From contig CAYGVT010000088.1 of assembly GCA_964353355.1 (NCBI GenBank), forward strand, positions 1-23,454: a DNA stretch of 23,454 nt, given 5' to 3'. The position numbers were made by a program, and so were the translations under genes. The notes under the pieces are model-generated. The model saw only the letters and a program-made list of their open reading frames with translations, was not told the origin of the DNA and made no database searches. Positions 1 to 8,201 of this stretch are shown piece by piece. Source of the DNA: CAYGVT01 sp964353355 (lineage in GTDB: Archaea; Thermoplasmatota; DTKX01; GCA-020343715). How positions within the stretch are numbered: the stretch's first letter is position 1; each line of letters starts with the position of its first letter.

Positions 1-78
1 GGGGGCGGGGGGGCGGGGGGGCGGGGGGGCGGGGGGGCGGGGAGGCGGGGAGGCGGGGCGGCGGGACGGGCGGACGGG
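1..78. repeat. 8-bp G-rich tandem repeat (CGGGGGGG), degenerating rightward
   Basis: From base 6 the sequence is read in 8-base steps. There are four exact CGGGGGGG units (6-37), two CGGGGAGG units (38-53), then CGGGGCGG and CGGGACGG, after which the pattern fades into C/G-rich sequence. The unit is not a multiple of three, so a coding repeat would cycle frames. The G-runs could form G-quadruplexes. It touches the left edge, so its true length and the gene it belongs to cannot be seen. A sequencing or assembly artefact at a contig end is possible. Confidence 0.85.
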
Positions 79-142
79 GGGCGTAGGTGCTCTGGCGCAA
101 GCCAGGGCCCGACCGCTGGGAGGCGGCGTCCCGCCCGACCAT

Positions 143-175
143 GCCCCCGCGACGGCCTCGGGGCAATGCTTTTTT
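143..175 (+). terminator. Possible hairpin plus T6 terminator
   Basis: GCCCC (143-147) can pair with GGGGC (160-164), and five bases later there is a run of six T (170-175). This resembles the end of a transcript entering from the left. Archaeal termination relies mainly on the T-tract, so the hairpin may be incidental. A second small hairpin, CTGGC-GCAA-GCCAG with a GNRA-type loop, lies just upstream near 92-105. No RNA family was recognised in 79-238. Confidence 0.35.
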
Positions 176-238
176 GCCGTGAGCGCGTTGCCTGTAGGCA
201 CGGCCATCGCGGGGAGGCCGCGGCCAAGGTGAACGGGG

Positions 239-1474
239 ATGCTCGCGCTCAGGGTGAAGCAGAAGGACGGCACGTTCTACGTGACGAGCTACAAAGCCGA
301 GGACCTGCTGAGGCGGGTGCGTTTCCTCTCCCGGCACTACCAGGAGGGGGAGGGCGCCGAGGCGGAGGCCGAGCCCAGGGCGGGCGAGGAGGAGATAGTG
401 GCGTTCGTGCGCGGCGTCGAGAGGAGCGACGGCGCCTTCCAGAGGGGGCTCATCCGCCGCAAGGTCAAGGACATCTTGAACTTCTACGAGAACGCCCAGT
501 CCCAGCCAATGGTGCCGGGGCCCGTGCTGCTCTACACGGGCGAGCGCCTTCAGTTCGAGCCCATCGGCGAGTACGAGGCCCTGGGCAACCTCTCCGAGCC
601 CTCCGCGCCCTTCGTCATCATCGACGGGCAGCACCGGCTGGCAGGCATGCGCATGTTCCTCGACCGCCACCCCGAGGAGGCCGGGAACGTCGAGGTCGCC
701 GCCATCGTCTTCGACGGCCGCCAGGAGGACTTCGCGGCCGAGATGTTCGTCATCATAAACTCGACGCACACGCGCATCAACAAGTCCCACCTCGTGGACC
801 TGATGGAGCGCGTGAGCTACGGCGCGACCCCAGAGAAGCGATGGGCCGCGTGGGTCGTCACGCAGCTCTACGAGGACCAGCGCTCGCCGCTGCGCTACAA
901 GATCAACAAGCTCGGCGGCCGCAGCCGGCAGGAGAAGTGGATACTTCAGTCGGAGCTCTACAACGAGGTCTTCCGCCTCGTGGACCCCCGCAAGAGCGAG
1001 GCCAAGCGCGGCAAGGGCCGCCCCAGGAAGGGGGCCGCGGCCAGGGGCGAGGGCGGCGTCGGGGGCGACGGGGGCGACGGGGCCCCGGCCGAGGGCAACC
1101 TGCACCGGTACATCGCCACCGAGTTCCAGTTCGAGCGCCGTCCGCGGTCGGCAGCGCTCTTCATCGCCTACCTGCGGGCGGTCGAGGCCGTGATGGGCGA
1201 CGTCTGGGGGAGCAGGAACCACATGTTCACGACGTCGGTCACGCTCAAGGCCGTCATCCGCGCCATGGGCGAGCTGCTCTCCGACCCCGAGGTCCGGAAG
1301 GAGTGGCGCGAGGGCGAGGGCGAGGAGACCTTCGCCACCCGCATCGAGCGGTGGGCCGAGCTCGGGCCCGACTTCCGCAAATCCGGCTTCTACGAGCGGT
1401 TCGCGGCCAAGGGCCAGGTCGAGCGCGTGCGCATCATCCACCGGGAGCTCGCGTCCAGGATAAAGAGGGAATGA
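239..1474 (+). CDS. DGQHR-domain protein (DndB-like superfamily), stand-alone
   Basis: A 411-aa protein carrying the diagnostic DGQHR motif at residues 129-133 within FVIIDGQHRLAGM, followed by a conserved-looking stretch (FVIINSTHTRIN, about 171-182). DGQHR proteins include DndB, the regulator of DNA phosphorothioation operons, and many orphan relatives of unknown role. No dndA/C/D/E or dpt genes are visible nearby, so a phosphorothioation role is not supported. Residues about 262-290 form a low-complexity Gly/Arg/Asp-rich linker, unusual for the core fold and probably disordered. The ATG at 239 is fixed as the earliest ATG because an in-frame TGA lies at 230-232. A purine-rich GGGGAGG at 211-217 is a distant ribosome-site candidate, and no clear TATA box is seen. 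The HAD gene follows after 92 bp with its own promoter. Confidence 0.85.
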   Translation: MLALRVKQKDGTFYVTSYKAEDLLRRVRFLSRHYQEGEGAEAEAEPRAGEEEIVAFVRGVERSDGAFQRGLIRRKVKDILNFYENAQSQPMVPGPVLLYTGERLQFEPIGEYEALGNLSEPSAPFVIIDGQHRLAGMRMFLDRHPEEAGNVEVAAIVFDGRQEDFAAEMFVIINSTHTRINKSHLVDLMERVSYGATPEKRWAAWVVTQLYEDQRSPLRYKINKLGGRSRQEKWILQSELYNEVFRLVDPRKSEAKRGKGRPRKGAAARGEGGVGGDGGDGAPAEGNLHRYIATEFQFERRPRSAALFIAYLRAVEAVMGDVWGSRNHMFTTSVTLKAVIRAMGELLSDPEVRKEWREGEGEETFATRIERWAELGPDFRKSGFYERFAAKGQVERVRIIHRELASRIKRE

Positions 1475-1535
1475 GCCGGCATCCGGGGCAGGCCCCCCGG
1501 GAGCCCGTGAAGGACCCTCTGCCAGTCGGCGAGGG

Positions 1536-1543
1536 TTTAATAA
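1536..1543 (+). promoter_or_regulatory. TATA box of the HAD phosphatase gene
   Basis: TTTAATAA stands out in GC-rich surroundings and is centred 27 nt before the ATG at 1567. That is the spacing expected if transcription starts at or near the A of the start codon, giving a leaderless mRNA. Confidence 0.7.
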
Positions 1544-1566
1544 CCGAGCCCGTCTACGGGACCTCC

Positions 1567-2226
1567 ATGGCGCGCTCGCTCGACTTCGACGTCGCGGTCT
1601 TCGACCTCGACGGCACGCTGTACATGACCGAGCTCTCGGTCACGCCCGCCATCAAATCCACGTTCGCCGAGCTCGGCATCCCGGTGCCGTCCGACCGGGA
1701 GATCGACGAGCTCATCGGCAAGCCCACGCCCTTCTACACGGAGTTCCTGCGCACGCGCGGGGGAGAGCTGGCCCGGGAGGTGGAGCGGCGCGTGCCCGCG
1801 CGCGAGCTCGGGCTCGTGCGCACCCAGGGCAGGCTCTTCCCCCACGCCCGCGAGACGCTCGAGGAGCTTCGCGCCTCGGGATGCAGGACCGCCCTGCTCA
1901 CCAACGCCGGCCCCGACTACCTCGGGGTCATCATGGGGACCTTCCGCCTGGAGCCCCACTTCGACGAGATAAGCGCCTTCAAGAGGGGCGAGGTGTCCAA
2001 GACGGAGCGGCTGCGCACTGTCGTCAAGGACCTTGGCGGCGGCCCCGCCGTGATGGTCGGCGACCGCCGGTTCGACTTCGACGCCGCGCGCGAGGTCGGC
2101 GTGCCCTCCGTGGGCGTCCGCCACGGCTACGGCCACGAGGAGCTCGCGCTCGCGGACGTGGTCATCGACGACCTGTGGGAGCTCGTCGAATTGCGGCGCG
2201 CCGCCCTCGCCGCGCGCGGGCGCTAG
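1567..2226 (+). CDS. HAD-superfamily hydrolase (phosphoglycolate phosphatase-like)
   Basis: A 219-aa protein with all four HAD motifs. Motif I is DLDGT at 13-17 (nucleophile Asp13 and acid/base Asp15), motif II TNA at 112-114, the motif III lysine is about 145 (SKTERL), and motif IV is GDRRFDFDAA at 165-174. A helical cap region lies between motifs I and II, as in the Gph/PGP-like subgroup. The likely reaction is hydrolysis of a small phosphate ester; the substrate cannot be told from sequence. The frame is open far upstream, but that stretch is antisense-quality read-through of the DGQHR gene. The ATG at 1567, 27 nt after a TATA box and directly before the HAD fold, is chosen. The stop codon overlaps that of the convergent peptidase gene. 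Confidence 0.9.
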   Translation: MARSLDFDVAVFDLDGTLYMTELSVTPAIKSTFAELGIPVPSDREIDELIGKPTPFYTEFLRTRGGELAREVERRVPARELGLVRTQGRLFPHARETLEELRASGCRTALLTNAGPDYLGVIMGTFRLEPHFDEISAFKRGEVSKTERLRTVVKDLGGGPAVMVGDRRFDFDAAREVGVPSVGVRHGYGHEELALADVVIDDLWELVELRRAALAARGR

Positions 2227-3650
2227 GTCGGCCGCGCCTTCCTCGTCCCGACGATGGGCAGCCCCCTCAGGAGCCCCCGCCGCCATGCGACGTAGAGCGC
2301 CGCGGCGCACGCGAGCAGCAACAGGAGGATGGCCAGGGAGCCGGGGCCCCCGCCGCCGAAGAGGCCGCCTCTGACCTCGAGGGGCACCGGCCCGTAGGAC
2401 GAGACCCCGATGGTCGAGTTCTCCCAGAGGAGCCGCCGGTAGTTGACGACCACACTGACCTCGTAGGACCCCCGCTCCGGGACCGTCACCCTCACGCTCA
2501 CGGTCGCGCACCCCCCCTCGGGCACGTCGACGAACGCTTTGGCGGAATCGGCCAGCTCTCGCCCCCGCCCGACATGGACGACCACGCTGGTGTTGTTCGC
2601 CGGGGTGTGCGTGGGGTTCTCGAGCGTGACGCGCACCTCTACGTCCTCGCCGGCCCTTGCCTCGGACGGTGCCTCGACGTCCGTCACCGTCACGTTCGCG
2701 GTCATGAGCGGCGCGGCCGCGAGCAGCTGCATCGTCACGTCGAGCTCGTCCGCGAGCCGCACGGGGATGTCCTCCCGCCTCGTGATCTGGTTGGTCTGCT
2801 GGCCGTCGACCTCGAACGTGAAGGCGGGGCTGCCGAGCGCGCCGTAGGCGAAGTCCTCCGAGGTGCCGAAGGCGAGATAGAGCGTCGTCCCGCTGGGCCC
2901 GAAACCCAGGCCGGTGGCCTCCGCGATGCCGCGGAACCGTTCGAACATCGGCTGGTCGGGGCTCGCCTCCTCGCGGTCGCCCCAGGGGTAGACGAGGGCG
3001 CGGATGCCGGTGTGGCCCGTGATGTACAGGTCGAGGCCCGTGGACTGCATGAAGTCGATGTTCGCGCGCGTCTCCGGCTCGGACGCGGGCGTGTCGCCCC
3101 CGCCCCCGTTCGGGTCGAAGCTGAACGGGTAGTTGCGGTTGAGGTCCACCCCGTTGGCGTTGTCGCGCTGGTCGCGCACGTTCCCGTCGGGGTTGACCAT
3201 GGGCGTGACCCACACGACGGACCGCGAGAGCACCTCCTCGACGAGCGGGTCGTCGGGCTGCTCGAGGAGGTGATGGATGAGCACCACGCCCAGCTCCATC
3301 CCCAGGTACTCGTTGCCGTGGTGGCCGCCGTCGTAGTAGAGGTCGAGCTTGGGGCCATCCAAGGACGCGTCCTCGATGCGGGCGCACCAGAGCGACCGCC
3401 CCCTCACGCTCGAGCCGATGCTCTCGAGGGACATGCGGTCGGTGTGCTGCGCCGCGAGGTCCTCTAGCTCGGTTGTGAGGTCGGGGTAGTGGTGGTAGAC
3501 GTGCGCGTCGAACCATCCCGGCGGCCGACGCAGGAGGGGGCCGTCCGGGACGACCGCGGACGCGAGGGGGGCGAGGAGCAAGGCGACGGCGGCGATGGTG
3601 ACGAGCGCCGCTCTCCACGCCAGCGCCTGTGCCCGCACCTCTGAGCTCAC
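2223..3650 (-). CDS. Secreted, membrane-anchored M14 zinc carboxypeptidase with CARDB-like domain
   Basis: A 475-aa protein. Residues 12-32 form a signal peptide-like hydrophobic stretch. The M14 fold follows with the zinc motif H111-G-N-E114 and a third ligand at H213 (ITGHTG). The substrate-binding NPDG...GVDLNRN block is at 153-173, a likely substrate Tyr at 269 (GTSEDFAYG) and the catalytic Glu at 280 (FTFEV), so it appears catalytically complete. A CARDB/Ig-like beta domain covers about 318-420, and a Leu/Ala-rich transmembrane helix about 436-456 ends in a basic tail. It should remove C-terminal residues from peptides outside the cell while tethered to the membrane. The start is GTG at 3650, 27 nt from a TATA box. 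It diverges from the FG-GAP gene. Confidence 0.92.
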   Translation of the reverse strand: MSSEVRAQALAWRAALVTIAAVALLLAPLASAVVPDGPLLRRPPGWFDAHVYHHYPDLTTELEDLAAQHTDRMSLESIGSSVRGRSLWCARIEDASLDGPKLDLYYDGGHHGNEYLGMELGVVLIHHLLEQPDDPLVEEVLSRSVVWVTPMVNPDGNVRDQRDNANGVDLNRNYPFSFDPNGGGGDTPASEPETRANIDFMQSTGLDLYITGHTGIRALVYPWGDREEASPDQPMFERFRGIAEATGLGFGPSGTTLYLAFGTSEDFAYGALGSPAFTFEVDGQQTNQITRREDIPVRLADELDVTMQLLAAAPLMTANVTVTDVEAPSEARAGEDVEVRVTLENPTHTPANNTSVVVHVGRGRELADSAKAFVDVPEGGCATVSVRVTVPERGSYEVSVVVNYRRLLWENSTIGVSSYGPVPLEVRGGLFGGGGPGSLAILLLLLACAAALYVAWRRGLLRGLPIVGTRKARPT

Positions 3651-3673
3651 GGGGCCTTGAACGGGCCGGGTCG

Positions 3674-3680
3674 TTTAATA
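3674..3680 (-). promoter_or_regulatory. TATA box of the M14 peptidase gene
   Basis: The minus strand reads TATTAAA centred 27 nt upstream of the GTG start at 3650, consistent with a leaderless transcript. It lies about 115 bp from the oppositely directed TATA box of the FG-GAP gene, so 3651-3828 is a divergent control region. Confidence 0.65.
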
Positions 3681-3790
3681 CAGTTGCGGGTACGTTGGCC
3701 TGTGGGGGACCGCATGGCCAGTGCGGCCGACGCCATCCCCCCGCGCCCCCATTCTCACCGGGCGCCAACGTGCAAACGTCCTCCATAATC

Positions 3791-3798
3791 TATTTAAA
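3791..3798 (+). promoter_or_regulatory. TATA box of the FG-GAP surface protein gene
   Basis: TATTTAAA is centred about 34 nt before the ATG at 3829 and about 25 nt before an in-frame GTG at 3820. Either a very short leader with ATG or a leaderless GTG start would fit. Confidence 0.7.
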
Positions 3799-3828
3799 CT
3801 CCCGCGACCTGGTTCACGCGTGGTTCAC

Positions 3829-6800
3829 ATGGGACCTTCGACCCTGTCCATGAGGCTCGCCTCTGCGGCGATATCGATCGTCATGGTGCTGACCGCCGTC
3901 ATGCCGGCCATCGTGGGAGCGCCCGCGCCATCGGGCGCGCCGGGCCCCGTGGGCGCGGACGGCTCGCGCGCGACGGGCGCGACGGACGAGCCCGTCCCCC
4001 TCTACACGATGATCAAGGGCCCCGAGGACGAGTGGGGCATCGGCAACAGCCTTGTCAACCTCGAGGGCGTCGACGGCGACGACATCGACGACCTACTGGT
4101 CGGAGCGACCTACTTCTACATCCGCGACATATGGCCCGGTCCCTGGAACCAGTACGGCAACTACCTCCTGCCCGGCCGCGAGGACCGCCTGTTCACGACG
4201 GACCAGCTCCACCCGGTGGAGAACATGAGCTCCTTCTGGTCCTACGACTCGCAGCGGTGGCTCGGCGACGTCAACGGCGACGGCCACGCGGACATGGTGT
4301 CCACCAACGACTGGGGGTACATCCTCCCCGGGGACGGCGTGAAGCAGGTGCCTTACAACTACTCGCAGTACGCGCTCCAGATCTGGTACGGCATCGACGC
4401 GGGATTGCCGGACGAGCCCGACATGTACATCTCGATGCTCCCCGAGGGCTTGCTGCCTAACGAGACTTACGTCTCTTACGAGTACGGCGGCGTCGGCGAC
4501 GTCAACGGCGACGGGTTCAACGACCTGTTCGTCCACCGCTACGCCGTCTACGTCTACCCCGCTGTACCCCCACCGGACGGGAACGGCACCGATCGCAACT
4601 GGACCGACACGGACGGGGACGGCAGGCCCGACGAGCCCAAGCCCGACCCGTACCCCCAGCCTGAGCCAAAGGTCTACCCGGCCCAGTACATGCTGTTCTA
4701 CGGCTCGGAGGACGGGTTCGCCAAGGACCCGGGCTGGAACGCCACGCTCGCTAACGACACCGGTTCGCGCTACTCGGTCGAGGTCTACCACGCCGACGTC
4801 AACGGCGACGGGCACTCGGACGTCATCCTCACGAGCTACGCCGAGCCGCACATCACGGTGCACCTCGGCTCGGAGGACGGCATCAGCGTGGAGCCGGACA
4901 CGAGCATCACCTTCACCACCCAGTTCACCTACGGCTGGAAGCTGCACTCCCCCGTCGACGTGAACGGGGACGCCTACGAGGACTTCATCATCGACTACGG
5001 CATCGCGGAGGGCCTGTTCAAGTACGTCCAGTACGTCTACGTCTTCCAGGGCTCGTCCAGCGGCGTCAGGCAGCGGCCGAACGCGGAGTACAGGCTCACC
5101 TCGCACGAGAGCGCGAAGGTCACCACGACGGACATCAACGGCGACGGCCTCGACGACATATTGGTCGCGTGGTCGACCGGCGGGGGCATCGGCTCGGACG
5201 TCTCAGAACCCCTGGACGTGACCATCCGCGTGCACTTCAACGACAAGGGCGCCTACAGGGCCGAGCCCAGCTGGACCTACACCGTCAAGGGCATCAAGGA
5301 CGCGAGCCAGCTTGCCATCATGGTCGGCTGCGACATCGACGGGGACGGCCTCGGCGACGCCGCCTTGGGCCTGCCGGGCTCGTACAAGTACGACCCGAGC
5401 GGCCAGATGTACGGCGCGACCGGTCGCGTGATGCTCCTCTACGGCGCGGGCATCATGGACCTGCTGCGCCCCCTCACGCTCGTGGGCGGGCCCATCCTCT
5501 ACGCGGGGTACAGGGCCTACACCTTCCGCGTGAACGCGAACCCCACGGGCGTCGGCGAGCTCCCCATCACCGTCAAGCTCAGGCTCGACCCCAAGGCATC
5601 GGAAGTGCTGCTCGCGTGCACCATGGGCGAGGTGGCGGTGCCGTTCAGCGTCGAGAGCGATCCCAACGGCTACGTCAACCTCGTTTCCGGGCCGTCGGAC
5701 ATCGTGCGGGACTCGGAGAACAACACGGCGTGGATCTCCTTCAAGGTCGTCATGGACTGGGACTGGCCGCACGAGAACCTCTGCGACGCGATGGTCCAGG
5801 TCCTCACGCGCGAGGGCGCACCGCCCCCGCCCGACTACCGCGGCAAGGACCTGTTCCGCGTCGAGAACGACCTCGACCTCCTGGGCCCGCTCGCCGCCCG
5901 CGGGGAGTGGCAGGGCGCGCGCCTCGAGGGCCAGTGGGTCCGGTCGAACGAGCGCGTGACCGTCTCGGGCCCCGTGGTCGTCTACGAGAACACCACGGAC
6001 GTCTTCCCGCCCGCGGGCGTGTGCACATCCGTGCTGCAGGACGACGACGGCGACTTCGTGACGGCCCCCATCCCGAGCGGCACGCCCATCGAGCTCACCA
6101 TCAGCGCGGACGCCGTGACGGACCTCGACGAGAACTACACGCTCGCGCTGCAGGACCTGCCCGGAACCGCCCAGCTCGTCTCGCGCCCGCGAATCCACGT
6201 CCCCGTGGACGGGGACGCCCCCGGGTTCCGCAACGCGGTGCCAGAGCCTGACGACTGGCACAGCTCGAACGATGTGCTCGTGTCCATAACGGCCGACGAC
6301 GCGACCACCTCGGGCGTCGTGGCCTCCACCCTCGAGTACTCCTTCACGACCACCGGCCTGGCGGGCGCGTGGTCGGACTGGTCACGCGGGGGGCTCTCGG
6401 CCACCTCCGACGGTCCGACCGCCGACGGCATGGTCACGCTCACCATCCCCGACGGTGACGACAACTACGTGCGGTGGCGCGCCGGCGACGTCGTGGGCAA
6501 CGGACCCTCGGTCTCGGACGCGTTCCGCATCAAGGTCGACACCAAGAACGTCACCTTCTCGGACTCGTTCCCCGACCCGAACGCATGGCAGACAGTGCTA
6601 CCGGTGAGCACCGGGGTGACCATCCACGACGCTGAGGGCGCCGGCATCGAGGTCGCGACGGTCCAGTACCGCGTGTCCTTCCACAACCTGTCGCAGTACG
6701 GGCCGTGGACCGACTGGGAGCAGGGCTCCACGACGGACGCGCAGACGCTGCCCGTCTCGGTGACACTGGCACTCGCCGAGTCCGCCAACAACTACGTGCA

Positions 6801-7914
6801 GTGGCGCGCGAAGGACATCGCGGGCAACGGCTTCACGACCTCGCCGCACTACCGCATCCGAGTCGACGTGACCCCTGTCGAGTTCTCGGCCCTCATGCCC
6901 CCGGAGGTCGAGTGGCAGACCAAAACGCGCGTCACGGTCTGGGCCAACGTGTCCGACAAGGAGGGCGGCTCCGGCGTCGACCTGGGCACGCTCGAGTACC
7001 GCTACCGCGCCTCGGGCGGCGACTGGACCGCATGGGCGACCGTGGGCGCGTCGGGCGTCAAGCAGCAGGCGCGGTTCTCGGTCGTCCTCGACCTCGCTGA
7101 TGGCCATGATAACGGCTTCCAGCTGCGCGGGAGGGACGCCGCGGGCAACGGGCCCGCGGAATCCCCCATGCGCACCGTCCTGGTGGACACGCAGAGCCCG
7201 GTTTTCGGCGACATCCTCCCGTCGGCCGACCAGAAGCAGCCCCAGCCGCAGGTCACCGCGACCGTGACGCTCTGGGATGCCCACATCGGGCTCGACACGT
7301 CCCGGGTGTGGTACAGGTTCGGGACCTCGGGCGCCTCGAGCATGGGCGACTGGTTGCTCGTACCGGTGAACGCCCTCTCCAACGGCGATGGTCTGGGATC
7401 CCCCATCCAATACGAGGCCTCCATCGCGCTCGAGCTAGTGCGCGGCGACGCGAACGTCGTGCAGTTCAAGGCGCAGGACCTCCTGGGCCACGAGACGCTC
7501 TCGCCCGTGGGCGGCATCTGGGTGAACCGCATCCCGACCGCGACCATCAAAAGCCCGGCCTTCAACGTGACTTACAAGGAGGAGGACTTCGTCGAGCTCA
7601 ACGCCACGGGCAGCGCCGACGCGGACAACGACCAGCTCAACTACACCTGGAGCGCCGAGGGTGTCACGGAGCCCCTCGGCCACGGCCGCGTCCTCGCCAT
7701 GCGGCTGCCGGTGGGCATCTACAACGTCACGCTCGTGGTCAAGGACCCCGTCGGCGCAGAGGCGAGCGCGTCGGTGCGCGTGACGGTGGAGAAGCTGCCA
7801 CCGCCCAAGACGTCCAAGACGACGGACACGGCGATGCTCATCCTCCTGTTCGTCATCATCCTGGTCGCGATGTTGGCCGTGGGCTACTACATGACGAAGA
7901 GACGGATGAGGTAG
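3829..7914 (+). CDS. Giant cell-surface protein: FG-GAP (integrin-alpha-like) propeller plus Ig-like repeats, C-terminal TM
   Basis: About 1361 aa. An N-terminal signal-like helix covers roughly 8-30. Residues about 60-525 hold seven calcium-binding FG-GAP/VCBS signatures of the D-x-N/D-G-D-x-x-D type (such as DVNGDGHAD, DVNGDGFND, DINGDGLDD), predicting a seven-bladed propeller like the integrin alpha head. A beta-rich region follows, then four Ig-like repeats spaced about 108 aa apart from residue 800 (LEYRYR...W..W and W-R-A-x-D-x-x-G-N patterns). A PKD-like domain lies at about 1235-1325. A transmembrane helix at 1333-1353 ends in a short basic tail. The protein is anchored with nearly all mass outside, plausibly for adhesion or the cell envelope. 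GTG 3820 is an alternative start. It is first of three surface genes in a row. Confidence 0.88.
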   Translation: MGPSTLSMRLASAAISIVMVLTAVMPAIVGAPAPSGAPGPVGADGSRATGATDEPVPLYTMIKGPEDEWGIGNSLVNLEGVDGDDIDDLLVGATYFYIRDIWPGPWNQYGNYLLPGREDRLFTTDQLHPVENMSSFWSYDSQRWLGDVNGDGHADMVSTNDWGYILPGDGVKQVPYNYSQYALQIWYGIDAGLPDEPDMYISMLPEGLLPNETYVSYEYGGVGDVNGDGFNDLFVHRYAVYVYPAVPPPDGNGTDRNWTDTDGDGRPDEPKPDPYPQPEPKVYPAQYMLFYGSEDGFAKDPGWNATLANDTGSRYSVEVYHADVNGDGHSDVILTSYAEPHITVHLGSEDGISVEPDTSITFTTQFTYGWKLHSPVDVNGDAYEDFIIDYGIAEGLFKYVQYVYVFQGSSSGVRQRPNAEYRLTSHESAKVTTTDINGDGLDDILVAWSTGGGIGSDVSEPLDVTIRVHFNDKGAYRAEPSWTYTVKGIKDASQLAIMVGCDIDGDGLGDAALGLPGSYKYDPSGQMYGATGRVMLLYGAGIMDLLRPLTLVGGPILYAGYRAYTFRVNANPTGVGELPITVKLRLDPKASEVLLACTMGEVAVPFSVESDPNGYVNLVSGPSDIVRDSENNTAWISFKVVMDWDWPHENLCDAMVQVLTREGAPPPPDYRGKDLFRVENDLDLLGPLAARGEWQGARLEGQWVRSNERVTVSGPVVVYENTTDVFPPAGVCTSVLQDDDGDFVTAPIPSGTPIELTISADAVTDLDENYTLALQDLPGTAQLVSRPRIHVPVDGDAPGFRNAVPEPDDWHSSNDVLVSITADDATTSGVVASTLEYSFTTTGLAGAWSDWSRGGLSATSDGPTADGMVTLTIPDGDDNYVRWRAGDVVGNGPSVSDAFRIKVDTKNVTFSDSFPDPNAWQTVLPVSTGVTIHDAEGAGIEVATVQYRVSFHNLSQYGPWTDWEQGSTTDAQTLPVSVTLALAESANNYVQWRAKDIAGNGFTTSPHYRIRVDVTPVEFSALMPPEVEWQTKTRVTVWANVSDKEGGSGVDLGTLEYRYRASGGDWTAWATVGASGVKQQARFSVVLDLADGHDNGFQLRGRDAAGNGPAESPMRTVLVDTQSPVFGDILPSADQKQPQPQVTATVTLWDAHIGLDTSRVWYRFGTSGASSMGDWLLVPVNALSNGDGLGSPIQYEASIALELVRGDANVVQFKAQDLLGHETLSPVGGIWVNRIPTATIKSPAFNVTYKEEDFVELNATGSADADNDQLNYTWSAEGVTEPLGHGRVLAMRLPVGIYNVTLVVKDPVGAEASASVRVTVEKLPPPKTSKTTDTAMLILLFVIILVAMLAVGYYMTKRRMR

Positions 7915-8034
7915 GCCAGCCCCCTCGGGACCCACTCCACAATCCGGTGCTGACCCCGTCCCACATGCATGAGCATCGCCACCCCCATCGGTCCGCAAGG
8001 GTGCCCTCAATGCCTGTCCCCCCGTGGACGCAGT

Positions 8035-8089
8035 TGGATGGATGGCAGTGGATGGTGGCATTGGATGGTGGCATTGGATGGATCGGCAT
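8035..8089. repeat. Four imperfect 13-15-bp tandem copies (TGGATGGTGGCAT)
   Basis: Units lie at 8035-8048, 8049-8061, 8062-8074 and 8075-8089; the middle two are identical TGGATGGTGGCAT. Weaker echoes (TGATGGGCATTGGCG) continue to about 8120. It is non-coding as far as can be judged and may simply be slippage DNA between genes. Confidence 0.8.
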
Positions 8090-8169
8090 CGCCTGGTCAT
8101 CTGATGGGCATTGGCGTCATTGTGCGGGTCGATGGTCACGCTTCTGTGGACGGGTTGGCCAGGGGTAAG

Positions 8170-8177
8170 TTTGATAT
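8170..8177 (+). promoter_or_regulatory. TATA box of the Kelch surface protein gene
   Basis: TTTGATAT is centred about 28 nt before the ATG at 8202, matching the leaderless spacing seen at several other genes in the window. Confidence 0.6.
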
Positions 8178-8201
8178 GCCAGCTTCCGCATCACATCGTC
8201 G

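Larger units (their letters stand above)
7915..8201. other. 287-bp intergenic region with a minisatellite and promoter
   Basis: It lies between two surface-protein genes in the same direction. Frames open here are short and lack family features. It holds the TGGATGG-type repeat at 8035-8089 and a TATA box at 8170-8177. No clear terminator for the upstream gene was found. Confidence 0.6.

Noticed and set aside
79..238. SRP RNA or RNase P RNA 3' end
   Set aside because: Hairpins and a T6 tract are present, but I could not match conserved cores of either RNA.
239..1474. DNA phosphorothioation (Dnd) operon
   Set aside because: Only the DGQHR protein is present; no cysteine desulfurase, DndC, DndD or DndE-like gene is in the window.
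166..1566. Long plus-strand open frame running into the HAD gene
   Set aside because: It is an Arg/Gly/Pro-rich alternate frame of the DGQHR gene; HAD homology begins only at 1567, just after a TATA box.
1537..3786. 749-codon minus-strand frame over HAD and M14 genes
   Set aside because: It is an alternate frame of high-GC coding DNA with Arg/Ala/Pro-rich composition and no recognisable domain; M14 motifs are in the other minus frame.
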